This document shows, in pieces, positions 1 through 11,060 of a DNA stretch of 64,000 bases. A model generated the notes under the pieces. It searched no databases. It was not told the DNA's origin and was given only the letters and a program-made list of their open reading frames with translations. Position 1 is the stretch's first letter. Each line of letters opens with the position of its first letter. The position numbers were made by a program, and so were the translations under genes. The stretch is from Myxocyprinus asiaticus (Eukaryota; Chordata; Actinopteri; Cypriniformes; Catostomidae), in contig NC_059356.1 of NCBI RefSeq assembly GCF_019703515.2, positions 21,953,197-22,017,196 on the forward strand, given 5' to 3'.

Positions 1-575
1 ATGTGTTACATTCATACGAGCAGACAGAGAAGAAAGTTTGAAGTAAGTTTGGAGCAGAAGAAATAGAAATAAACCTTGTGTAAAATGTCAGCTTTACGCT
101 AAGCTAAAATGCTATTTCTAGCCATTTTACATGCACATGTTAACAGGCACGATTATATTTTTTTATCAAGAAAATTCGTGTTAGATCATAATTTCTTTTT
201 TTCTAGTAAGACCTTTTATATTAGGGCAAAAATTATATTCTTGATAATAATGTTTTGCATTGTTTTCCTGTAAAAATATCTAAAAATCCTTAAAACATGA
301 TCAATTTGATTTATCTTGTTTTAGAAACAACACTGCATAAGATATTTAGGTTTTTCAGAGAATGTATTTTTAACGTGTATTTTGTCTTACTGTACTGACA
401 GAGCTTTTATAGTCAAAACAAGTGAAAAAATCAACCAGTGCTGAAGAAGTAATCCAAAGTATTTAGAATACGTTACTGACCTTGAGTAATCTAAGGGAAT
501 ACATTACAAATTACATTTCACTGTATTTTGTTATCTGTAGTGGAATACATTTCAAAAGTAACACTCCCAACCCTG
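1..575 (-). mobile_element. Nonautonomous hAT-like element, copy 1 (cut by window edge)
   Basis: This stretch is the reverse complement of most of the element at 36325-37166, including the outer terminus (CCCAACCCTG at 566-575 here) and the inner stretch with GTAATCCAAAGTATTTAGAA. Only one terminus is present because the window starts inside it. It encodes nothing. hAT identity is inferred from the complete sister copy, which has an 8-bp target duplication. Confidence 0.75.
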
Positions 576-1710
576 TCCATGTAGCACACACTCAACAGCA
601 GCCCACAGTGCATGTCTGTAATGTGCACAAGAGATCAAAAGGGTTTCCCAGACAACTGGCAGGATTCCGTGTCAGCTCGTTAAAATCCTCTCCTGATGCA
701 GCCATCCTTTAATTGTGCCTCAGTGAAGCTGCTTGAATTAACAGAAAACAGAAACATGCAGAGAAACTGACACATTAAACATATGTGCATGTACAACTAA
801 ATGACAGGCTGTTCAAGCAAGACCAAGACTTCACATTAATGGCTCCTACAGTGGGGAACTCATGAAGAGTGATATAAATCCAAGAACACATCATCCTTTA
901 TTGTCTGAGATTGAGGAGAGAGGGTCAGGAGAGAATTTGAGTGGACTGTCTAATGGAAAATCCATCTTAAGGTGGTAGCTGTGCTTTGGAACATGGTAGT
1001 TGGTTTCTAGTTGGTCTAAATCAGTAATTAGCTGGTTCATGCTGGTTATTGATTTGTAAATGTGGGCATTCATGCATTCATGTGTCTGTCTGATGTCAGA
1101 ATGTTACAAAAGCACAGAAAGAGTCAGTTTTGCAGCTTGTTTTTGATAAATGGTCCTTGTAGACATGAGAGGATTTAAGTTCTTAAAGTTACAGTATGTT
1201 TTCATAGAATATCAAGCTCTCTCATCTCAAAAGATCAAGAAATATTTGATTCCTCAAGATATGACTGCTTTAATGTCTCATTTGTATCAAGAGAGGAAAT
1301 AAGATATTTTTAAGGCAAGATGGAATGACATGACAACTGACACCATGGCATAAATGACACATGCAGCACTGTGCAAAAGTCTTAAAGGTGCACTCAGTAC
1401 TTTTTTCCCAATTAAAAATGTTTTACTCCTAAAGAAATGAATTGTAATTTTGAAACATATGTATAAAATCATGACCGCTCACATGAGATGAGGACTCTAG
1501 TCATATCAGTAACATTATAAAAGCTGTTTTATTCTATATGGGGCAGGGGCGCCCCATGGGGCCTGCCATTTTAGAATCACATGACCAGCTGAATACTACT
1601 TGCTTAATCTCAGTTACTTTCTTGTTATTGGATACTTTCACTCATGGATTAAATTAATCATGGCTGATAGTGAATAGTGAATTTTTACAATGGTATCTGT
1701 AACTGAAAAC
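576..1710. other. Non-coding stretch, one possible MITE fragment
   Basis: No exon or complete element is recognised. Around 1383-1620 the sequence beginning TTAAAGGTGCACTCAGTA resembles the end of a TTAA-flanked nonautonomous DNA element, with a GC-rich patch (GGGGCGCCCCATGGGGC) at about 1545. The opposite terminus was not found. Confidence 0.4.
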
Positions 1711-3628
1711 TATTGACTTTGAAACATGCTGCATACACCATGCAACCAGCATACACCAGCTACTGAACAGCTTGGACCAGCTAATCACCATCTTGGACCA
1801 ATTAATGACCAGCTTAGACCAGCTAATGACTATCTAAGCCCAGCTAATGACCTCCTTGGACCAATTAATGACCATCTTAGACCAGCTAATGACCATCTTG
1901 GACCACTTAATGACCAACTGCTTAAACCAGCTATTGACGATCTTAGACCACGTAATGAACAGCCTGGACCAGCTAATGACCAGTTTGAATCAGCTAATGA
2001 CCAGCTTGAACCAGTGAATGATCGTCTTGGTCCACTTAATGACCAGATTACATCAGCTAATGAACAACTTGGACCAGCTAATCGCCATCTTGGACCAATT
2101 AATGACCAGCTTAGACCAGCTAATGACCATCTTAGACCAGCTAATTACCATCATTACTAAATAATGACCAGTTGCTTAGACCAGCTAATGATGATCTTAG
2201 ACCAGCTAATGACCATCTTGGACTACTTAATGATCAGCTTGGACCAGCTAATGACCAGCTTGGTTCAGCTAATCACCATCTTGGACCAATTAATGACCAG
2301 CTTAGACCAGCTAATGACCATCTTGGACCACTAAATAACCAGCTGCTTAGACCAGCTAATGACGATCTTAGACCAGCTAATGACCAGCTTGGACCACTTA
2401 ATGATCAGCTTGGACCAGCTAATGATGATCTTAGACCAGCTAATGACCATCTTGGACCATTTAATGACCAGCATGGACCAGCTAATGACCAGCTTGGTCC
2501 AGCTAATGACCAACTTGGACTACTTAATGACCAGCTTAGACCAGCTAATGACCAACTTGAACCACTTAATGACCAGCTTGGACCAGCTAATGATGATCTT
2601 AGACCAGCTAATGACCATCTTGGACCACTTAATGACCAGCTTGAACCAGCTAATGAACTGCTTGGACCAGCTAATCACCATCTTGGACCAATTAATGACC
2701 AACTTGAACCAGTTAATGAACAGCTTATACCAGCTAATCGCCATCTTGGACCAATTAATGACCAGCTTAGACCAGCTAATGACCATCTTAGACCAGCAAA
2801 CGACCATCTTGGACCACTAAATGACCAGCTGCTTAGACCAGTTAATGACAATCTTAGATCAGCTGATGACCATCTTGGACCACTTAATGACCAGCTTGGA
2901 CCAGCTAATGACGATCTTAGACCAGCTAATGACCACCTTGGCCACTTAATGACCATCTTAGACCAGCTAATGACCATCTGGACCACTAAATGACCAGCTG
3001 CTTAGACCAGATAATGACAATCTTAGACCAGCTAATGACCATCTTCGACCACTTAATGACCAGCTTGGACCAATTAATGATGATCTTAGACCAGCAAATA
3101 ACCATTTTGGACCACTTAATGACCAGCTTGAACCAGCAAATGAGCAGCTTGGTCCAGCTAATGACCAACTTGGACCACTTAATGAACAGCTTAGACCAGC
3201 TAATGACCACCTTGGACCACTTAATGACCATCTTAGATCAGCTAATGACCATCTTGGACCACTTAATGACCAGCTTGGTCCAGCTAATGACCAACTTGAA
3301 TCAACTAATGACCATCTTTGACCCCTTAGTGACCATCTTAGACCAGTTAATGACCAGCTTGGACCAGTTAATGACCATTTTGGATCACTTAATGACCAGC
3401 TTGTACCAACAAATGACGAGCTTGGACCACTTAATGACCATTTTAGACCACCTAATTACCAGCTTAGACTAACAATTCAGCAGCTTGGACCAGCTAATGC
3501 TCAGGTTGGACCAGGTAATGAGCAGCTTGCACCAGTTAGTCACCAGCTTAGGCCAGCCAGAAACCAGCTACCATGTTTCAAAACACAGCTTTTGAAACAT
3601 GCATCAGTTTAAGCTGGATTTTCCAGCA
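1711..3628. repeat. 21-bp minisatellite (about 87 units) inside a GCTGGT-rich dispersed element
   Basis: From about 1738 to 3560 the sequence is a tandem array of a 21-bp unit close to GACCAGCTAATGACCAGCTTG, with occasional 24-bp units (extra CTG, as in ACCAGCTGCTTAGACC). The edges resemble the short elements at 18830-19030 and 31664-31935: ACCAGCATACACCAGC on the left, and AGCTGGATTTTCCAGCAGGG on the right. Because 21 is a multiple of three, several frames on both strands stay open and give heptad peptides such as LGPANDQ. These are by-products, not genes: there is no start context, splice structure or flanking homology. The array is best read as an internal expansion of a nonautonomous element. 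Confidence 0.9.
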
Positions 3629-6068
3629 GGGCTCCTACATTATGTTTTGCTCCTGTGGCACTTGGCTTAAACAATACTTAGTGCATGATTAGGTCTCATT
3701 TGTAAGGGTATTTGCCCCATTCTACATACTCTTCCAGAAAGCCATGTCCCCTGAAGAGACTAAACACTGTGGTCTTCTATGTAAACTTAGGGATTGTACA
3801 TACTTACACCTGCCAGCATCAGTGTGTGCTAATGGCAATGACTGATAATGTGTGACACAAAGGCCTTAGGAGAACTGCAAACCTTACAAGGGGGTACTCA
3901 TGATTTTTTCCAGTCCTGTGGTTAACGTGAAAATATTACGCACGGTGTAAGCGGTAAATGAAAACTACTCGACTGAGTGATGCAATACGTTTGCAATAAT
4001 GTGATGGTGACGCTAGATGATTATATTGTCTGAAGCCACAGCATAACATGATGGGAAAAGCTAGAAACACATCAATATTTATCAATGTAGTAGCCAGTAA
4101 AAGAAAATTTAAAAACGTGTAATTTCTGCACCACTGGCATTTTCAAATGGAATTACAAAAAAGAATCACTGTTTTCCTGAATACTCCCCCTGTCCTCCAT
4201 TGCCAATCAGGTTGTCCTGCCCCAAAATCATGGCATTGGTGTTTGTTTTTTGAGGGCAATCAACATATGAATTACTTAATTATGGTTGTCTCTGCATATT
4301 AAGCCAGGATAATAAAAAGTGGTTTTAACATCAAAAATATTATACACAACATCTTTAAAAGTAATAAAAATAAACAATGATTGAAAAACACTGCTTCGAA
4401 AACTCTCATTCCCTAATTTATCCACCCAGTGTATCCTAAAGTTTTTGTTTTGACACCCGTTTCTGAAGTGCCACGTTCACTGCAAAGCAGTGACAATAAT
4501 CATATGTACTAAATGCATCTGTTATGTTGGCAGAGCTAAGCAGGCATCTGGTCTTGCGGTTGGTGTATCAGCTGTTGACTCAGTGGACCTCCCCTGTTTG
4601 TGGGACACTTGCCCAAGAGCGTCCAACAATCGACATTACAGGGAGCTCAAGCATGGCCTATTTGAGCCTCCTCAGAGGATGATCACCATGGTTATTGCAG
4701 CATACAGCAGATGATAAATACCTTGTCTTCCTATCTTACTATAAACCCTCAGAATGACACCTCAGTTTCCTGCTTGTGCATGTGCACTATGCCACTAGTT
4801 GATTTGAGGGAGGGACACTGTGAACTGTTGTGTCTTCGTGAGCTGTCACAAGTTGGAGATTTCACAGAGTATGAGAAGTCGGCACAGAAAGGACAGTTTG
4901 AGAGACACTGGCCTTGTGCAGTGAGAAAACAAGCAATTCTTTATGTAAACACGCCATTCCGTTCATGCCTGTGGAACATGAGAGTATTCATGCTGTTCAT
5001 TTAGTGACAGCTTTTATCTTACTGTATTATCTGCAAGAATAGTTTTGACAGGTTCAACAAATGGATCATATATGATATGCTATTGAAATTCTTGATAAAG
5101 CAAAATGCTGTCAAAACAATGCGGTAGGCATTTCTGTTTACACAATTTCACAGAGTGCATCATTTTCAAGTTTTTATGTTGAGAGCTTAGATGAGGTAAA
5201 GCAGGGTACATTTAAGGCATCGATTCAGAGCACTGGTTGTCAACTGGTGGGTTGTGCCCCAAAAATTGGTCTTGTGTATATTCAGAATGACAGCACAAAA
5301 AAAAAAAAAAACCAATGCTAATTTCAAACAATATAATGCAGCTAATCATATAATCGTGCTATGTTAGAATAGCAAAATAAATAGGCTATCAACTTTTTAA
5401 ATGGAGGAGAAAATGAAATATTATTTTTGTTCAAATAGTTGTCTAATCTAACTCTGAAGTATGTTTGGTGCAAATTTATCTGTCACTTGGAAGAAACTAG
5501 CCAAAGTAGATAGATGCTAACATAAACAAGTTGTGGGACATGCCATCACCCTCAAAAACCAACTAAATTTAGTGAGGTAAAATAAAATATGACCCAGGCT
5601 ACATTAAATACTTGCTACAATGATAAACATTTTGTGCTGCCCACAATGTATATTGTGTTGTAAATTAATGCGCTCTATTCAAATTATTCGTGACCTGGTC
5701 TCATAAAATCATGTTACTATAGCTATTTTTTGCAAACTTATTTTACATGCCTCATGGTACATAACGCAGCACTTTCCTGGTGAAATGAACATTAGTGGCA
5801 CAACAACAACAATGTCCTTTCACACAAATCATGAGTAAAACGGAAAATTATCAGTTCATAAATGGTTTTTGCCCTGTTTCTCACACAATTTTATCTTATA
5901 ACATCGAAACAATTTTACTATAGTGCAAGACTTCGCAAATTGCGTTTTTCATGTCACATTTGCTTATGATTTAAAACTCAACAAAAAACGTCATCTTTTT
6001 GGAAGAAAATGTAACTCACTTTTAGTGCTACACAGTCAACATTTCACCTTGGAACTGTTGCAACACAT
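3629..6068. other. Non-coding stretch, nothing recognised
   Basis: No exon, RNA gene or complete transposon was found. Two adjoining plus-strand open stretches (4490-4714 and 4711-5004) match no family I recognise and lack supporting splice signals. A run of A lies at about 5286-5301. Confidence 0.5.
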
Positions 6069-6732
6069 TTAAAATGAGAGTTCACCCAAAACTGAAAATT
6101 CTCTCATCAACTCACCTTCATGCCATCCCAGATGTGTATGACTTTCTATCTTCTGCAGAGCACAAACAAAGATTTTGAGAAGAATATTTCAGCTCTGTAG
6201 GTCCATACAATGTAAGTGAATGGTGGCCAAAATTTTTAAGCTCCAGATTGCACATAAACACAGCATAAAAGTAATCCATAAGACTCCAGTGGTTAAATCC
6301 ATATCTTCAGAAGTGATATGATAGGCATGGGTGAGAAACAGGTCAATATTTAAGTCTGTTTTACCATAAACTGTCCTCCCTGCCCAGTGGGGGGTGATAT
6401 GCACAAAAAATGCAAATCACCCAAAATAAAAGTGGAGAGTGATAGTAAAAAGGAAAAGTTTCTCACCCACACCTATCATATCACTTCTGAAGACATGGAT
6501 TTAACAACTGGAGTCATATGGATTATTTTTATGCTGTGTTTATGTGCATTTTGGGGCTTCAAAATTTTGGTACCCATTCACTTGCATTGTATGGACCTAC
6601 AGAGCTGAGATATTCATCTAATAATCTTGTGTTTGTGTTCAGCAGAATAAAGAAAGTCATACACATCTGGGATGGCATGAGGGAGAGTAAATGATGAGAG
6701 AATTTTCATTTTTGGGTGAACTATCCCTTTAA
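6069..6732. mobile_element. Palindromic (foldback) TTAA-flanked MITE
   Basis: The left arm starts TTAAAATGAGAGTTCACCC and the right arm ends GGGTGAACTATCCCTTTAA. The two arms are near reverse complements over roughly 300 bp each: both contain the GATATGATAGG / CCTATCATATC type segment and the CTCTGTAGGTCCATACAATG segment. The opposing open frames at 6189-6404 (minus) and 6387-6608 (plus) give near-identical peptides because they read the two arms. TTAA ends suggest a piggyBac- or Kolobok-like source, which is inference. Relatives lie at 10090-10160, 10814-11060 and 52918-53660. Confidence 0.85.
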
Positions 6733-8087
6733 GGAACCACGCAATATCATTTTGCAAAAATATTATAACATTCACGTCATTTTCATGAGATCCGGCTGGA
6801 TTTATAGTACTTTATTCAATTTTCATTTAATTTAACATTATGTTAATAAAGTTTGGTTTAGCAACATTTTGTTTACTTTTGCACTATAAGCAATTTTTGT
6901 ACTGTTGCATACTGATATTCAGTCTCAAATCTGTTTCCTCAAACAACATCATTAAAGAACCAGTAAACTAGAGTTTGTGCAGTTCTGCCATGTGACCTCT
7001 CATAACAGATTGCTATTGGAACAGGAAGAGGTCAGCCCTCAATAATACAAATAGGAAGGTAACCAGTCTCTTTAAAGGCAAGCAATGGAGTCCAGAGAAC
7101 CTCATGACCCAGAATGCAATTAGCAATCCTTGTTTATTGGCCTGTCTATCATGTGATCATCATTATGCTGTTGCCATGAGTAGTTGCTTGTCACTGCACC
7201 ACTACTCAAGTGTCATATTCTTCACTTTGCTTTAATTAGTATTCACCGAAGTATGCGTCTGCATATCTCCACAGAGGATCATTGGAATACAGTATCACCA
7301 TAGCGACTACTCTCATGTCAATGGCATCAACACAAAAGTTGCAAATCAAACATTTGCAGTGCAGTGTATTCCATAGTTATTTTATATTGCCTATCCTACA
7401 TTTAAGTAGAAATCTAGTTGAAAGTATGTACTCGGCAGAGTGCTGTCTGATTCTGTGGGCATAAGAGTGTGTGAAGTGTTGTGATGAACAGAGCTTTAAT
7501 GTCGTTGAGAGTTTAAGAGCAGTGAGAGCTTTGGTTACAGGTAGGAAAGGTGCAGTAATACACAGCCAGGCTGCCTGCTAAATTGTGACTGTACGGCAAA
7601 GCAGGACAGGTGACACAAAGTTGCTTAGCAACCTTTGTCCTTGATATACCTTTTCGCTGGTAATATTATCCGTTTAGGAATATATACAAATGTTGATGTG
7701 GGTGTAGATACGTAATACTATGCTGTAAATGGTGTGATGTGTGTTTACTGGGGTTCCATGCAATTGATGAGTGTTTGAAATACAGGTAGGTGTGTTTACA
7801 GCTGACAAAGGAAATCAATATTTTTTCAGCATTACTGTATCCAGGAAACAAACAAAGCTAAGTTAACCAGATGGTCCTATGACAACATGGGCTGGGATAT
7901 ATTTTTAAGCACTGAAAGTGAATGGTGACTGAGGCTGCTAGTCCTTAACAATCTGCCTAAGATCTCCTTCCACATGTTACATGGAAGAAAGACAGTGTTT
8001 TAGGGATGAGTGATACCACATATTTTCTTTCTGATCTTATACAAAGTACGATTAAGGCCAATGACGCAGATATCAATGCCTCCATTA

Positions 8088-8090
<3 letters not shown>
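6733..8090. other. Non-coding stretch with one decayed MITE fragment
   Basis: No exon is recognised. About 7895-8010 (AAGTGAATGGTGACTGAGGCT, then ACATGGAAGAAAGACA) matches the inner part of the element at 10814-11060 and is a decayed relative lacking both termini. Confidence 0.4.

Positions 8091-8125
<35 letters not shown>
8091..8125. repeat. (TA)n microsatellite
   Basis: An uninterrupted TA dinucleotide run of 35 bp. Confidence 0.98.
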
Positions 8126-8127
<2 letters not shown>

Positions 8128-8982
8128 ACAAATGAGTCATTTTAGCCATTTATCCATATACTTAAAAGCCATTATTTTATAAGTCTATAAGCCTAAACTG
8201 CAGATTATCAGACATTTATTTTGGTCATTTATTATCAACTCAACATTTTTAATCTTTTAACAGTTTTTAATTGAAACTAATTTACAATAAACGAGCTCTG
8301 TGACTGAGTGCTGTCTGCGACTGCTTCTGTTTATGAGCATTTCTATGCCTTAAGATGAGCAGAAGAGGAAATAGATCCAATCGTACACAACTGATTGCTT
8401 AAATAGTAAAATTTTTGTCACTTCGAATCTTATGACATGCAATAGTTTTAATGGTAAATAAATAATAAAATTACAAATTTGAAAAAAAATAATAATAATA
8501 ATATCTATGTAGAAAAGTTAAGAAATTTCATGTAATTTAACTCTAGTCATAAATTGAACGTGGCCCCTTTAAGAACCAGAGTTTTGTGACACTGGAGTTT
8601 TGAGACACCTGCTTTTCAGCACTCTCTTGTGTTAGAGATGTGAGAGCATGCATTGAGCAGGAGAGCTCCCAGTTTTGTTTATTGTTTGAGAATTCTTGGT
8701 CAAGTTTGACACAAAATGTTTATAAATTGCATTAAATATGTGTTCAGAAGAGTTGTATGTTAAAATAGAGTGTTTGTTATGGTTCATTGTTGAAGGATGC
8801 ATATGGATTGCATGTGTGGAGTTTGACCACATTTCTGTTCACATGTGAGGACTGGGTATGTACATTTAGAATTAATCATATCTCATATAACCATTCATAG
8901 CCCAGTGTTTTCCAACTAAGTGAACATGTGTAATGAGAGTTCTATTGTTGTAAACTGTTATACATGTCCTCATAGCATAAAT

Positions 8983-9083
8983 AAATGCATAAAATATTGT
9001 GAGTGTTTAAGCATGTGTTAAATGCATAAAATGCTTTGAGTGATATAAGCAAGTACTTAAATGCATAAAATGCTGTGAATGAT
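8983..9083. repeat. 39-bp tandem repeat, three units, interrupted by two solo LTRs
   Basis: Units begin AAATGCATAAAAT at 8983, 9020 and 9059. The second runs to 9058, giving 39 bp. The third is cut after 25 bp at 9083 by a solo LTR, resumes at 9500-9509 (ATAAGCATGT), is cut again by a second LTR, and continues after 9746. Confidence 0.85.
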
Positions 9084-9494
9084 TGTAAGAATGAGGCTGT
9101 TATTCATTCAGCCGACCGCCAGAGGGAGCCCTCTCCCGAATACTAACACTGAACCATTTCTTCTATGGTGACTTCCTGTTTTCACTGTATAAATAGCCAT
9201 GCCTCTCCATTGTTACTTTGCGAAGTATTGCCAGTTTCACTGCCTTACCAAGCATTTTCCCATTGCCTGTTTTTCCATTGTCTTCATGTTATGACCATTG
9301 TGCTTGCCTTATTGGATTACTGATTTTTGGATTACTGTTTTGCTCTGTTTGCCTGGTTGGAGAGATTACCTAACACGACTACCTTGCCTGCTTTAACGAT
9401 TACGTCTCTACCTTGTGTTTTGGATTTGTTTGCTGTGTTTAATAAACTTCCTGCATTTGGATTCTACCTTCGCCTCTATGTCAAGTCCCTCACA
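9084..9494 (+). mobile_element. Solo LTR 1 (411 bp)
   Basis: Starts TGTAAGAATG and ends CCCTCACA, the TG...CA termini of an LTR. It is flanked by the exact 5-bp duplication ATGAT (9079-9083 and 9495-9499). A TATA box (TATAAATA, 9188-9195) and a polyadenylation signal (AATAAA, 9441-9446) are placed in order as expected for an LTR on the plus strand. There is no internal coding sequence, so this is the product of LTR-LTR recombination. The family (Gypsy, Copia, BEL or ERV) cannot be told from the LTR alone. Confidence 0.88.
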
Positions 9495-9509
9495 ATGATA
9501 TAAGCATGT

Positions 9510-9741
9510 TGTGGCAGGGAGGGGGGTGGGGCCGGGTCGTGATGCTACACACCCAGCCCCTAATCAGGCTAATCAAGCCCTCGAGAGGGATAAAGGCGAC
9601 CGAAGGTGGCAGTTAGAGAGAGAGAGTGTTACGGGCAGCTGCCCTGCATGTGTTTATGTTTGTGTCTTTTTGTTTTATTAAAAGATTATTTATATTGTCA
9701 AGCCGGTTCTCGCCTCCTCCTTTCCATTGAACTTTGTTACA
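9510..9741 (+). mobile_element. Solo LTR 2 (232 bp), a different family
   Basis: Starts TGTGGCAGGGAGG and ends TTTGTTACA, flanked by the exact 5-bp duplication CATGT (9505-9509 and 9742-9746). The sequence is unlike solo LTR 1. The orientation is taken as plus from the GC-rich start and the TTTTATTAAAAG stretch near the end. Only 15 bp (9495-9509) separates the two LTRs. Confidence 0.85.
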
Positions 9742-9746
9742 CATGT

Positions 9747-10813
9747 ATTAAGGTGATGTATGCTAAAGCATATGGGAAGGCTAATGGCCTGTTTGTATTT
9801 GACATTAGCCTCTACCATATTTCATTGTACCTTATTTAATTTTTGTATTACATTTTTTTGTATTTTCTTTATTCTTTTTTTTTTTTTAATACGGCCTCAT
9901 GGACCGCTGTTTTGGTTTTGTTTTTTAAACGTCCGTCAGATAAACCCCCCCAAAAAGAGTTTTGTGTCCTGTGTGATTATTTGCAGCCCACCGGCTACAT
10001 CTATATGATAGATTTCCTCTCTCTGTACGATATCAGTATCTGAAGTATCAATACTTTAGGATCGATCTGCCCATCCCGAATGGTTCTGGAACAACATGAG
10101 GGTGATTAAACAGAATAGGCTAATGACAGAATTGTAATTTTTGGTGAACTTTCCCTTTAGGAAAAAAGCCAATATTAAACCTTACATGTGCACTTTTGAC
10201 ATGTTACAGTTACGACTGTTGTCTTTAAGATTTTATCTCGGGAATATTTGAGAAATGTCACTGGCATTGAGCAGACCATCAGTCAACAACCCATCTACAC
10301 TTTAAGCACGTGACATCTGCTGCTAACGGTTCTTCAGCATGCAGGTAATGTGCAAATGAGAACTCACAATGGGAAATGTTAAAATGCCATGAAATTATGC
10401 ATTCTTGTTGTACCACCAAGAAAGGTTAAATATTTCATTTTACTGTGATGAAATGTGAGACACGAGTGTCTAGAAGATGAATAGAAATAAACGAGAGTTA
10501 GCGGCTCTTCCACAGCGAAACATTCCTCTCCTCTGTGTGCACTGCTGGCCCTGACATTTTGTTTTACACCAATCAGACCCAAATGGGTCAGGCAGCCCCT
10601 CCACACTCATTCCCACCCCTGCAGTTCCAGCTGCATGTGAGTGCAGCATTTGCTGAAATGCTTAAAGGTTTTCCCCCTCCCGTCTACCATGTGAAGATTC
10701 ATCTTTTATTTTTAACAAAACTGAGAATGAATATGTGATTTAGCCTTCTCGCTGATCATTACTGCAACATAAGCACTGGAAAAATGACATGTTCATCTGC
10801 TCGAACGAAATGC
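9747..10813. other. Non-coding stretch; MITE end at about 10090-10160
   Basis: No exon is recognised. A T-rich tract lies at 9866-9889. At 10090-10160, ACATGAGGGTGATTAAACAG followed by TTTTTGGTGAACTTTCCCTTTA is one arm of the foldback family seen at 6069-6732. The rest shows nothing identifiable. Confidence 0.5.
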
Positions 10814-11060
10814 TTTAAAAGTATAGTTCACTCAAAAAAGAAAATTTTGTCAAATATGTCAACCATCAGCCTAAGTCACCATTCACTTTCATTGTACAGA
10901 AAAATAGATACAAAGAAAGTGAATAGTGACTGAGGCTAAAAATGTGCCTAACATCTCGTACCTTGTTTCACGGAGGAAAGAAAGCCATATGGGTTTAAAA
11001 CAACATAAAGGTGAGTAAATAAAGCCAGAATTGTCATTTTTGGGTAAACTATCCCTTTAG
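10814..11060. mobile_element. Short TTAA/TTTA-flanked MITE of the foldback family
   Basis: Left end TTAAAAGTATAGTTCACTC and right end GGGTAAACTATCCCTTTAG are imperfect inverted repeats matching the termini of the element at 6069-6732. The interior (TGACTGAGGCT) matches 7895-8010. Confidence 0.75.

Noticed and set aside
1726..3472. Long open frames on both strands with heptad repeats, looking like coiled-coil proteins
   Set aside because: A 21-bp tandem unit keeps any frame without a stop open; several overlapping frames are open at once, and there is no gene context.
6189..6608. Two opposing frames giving nearly the same peptide (ITSEDMDLTTGV...)
   Set aside because: They are the two arms of a palindromic MITE read outward and inward; similar peptides recur at 52928-53113 in another copy.
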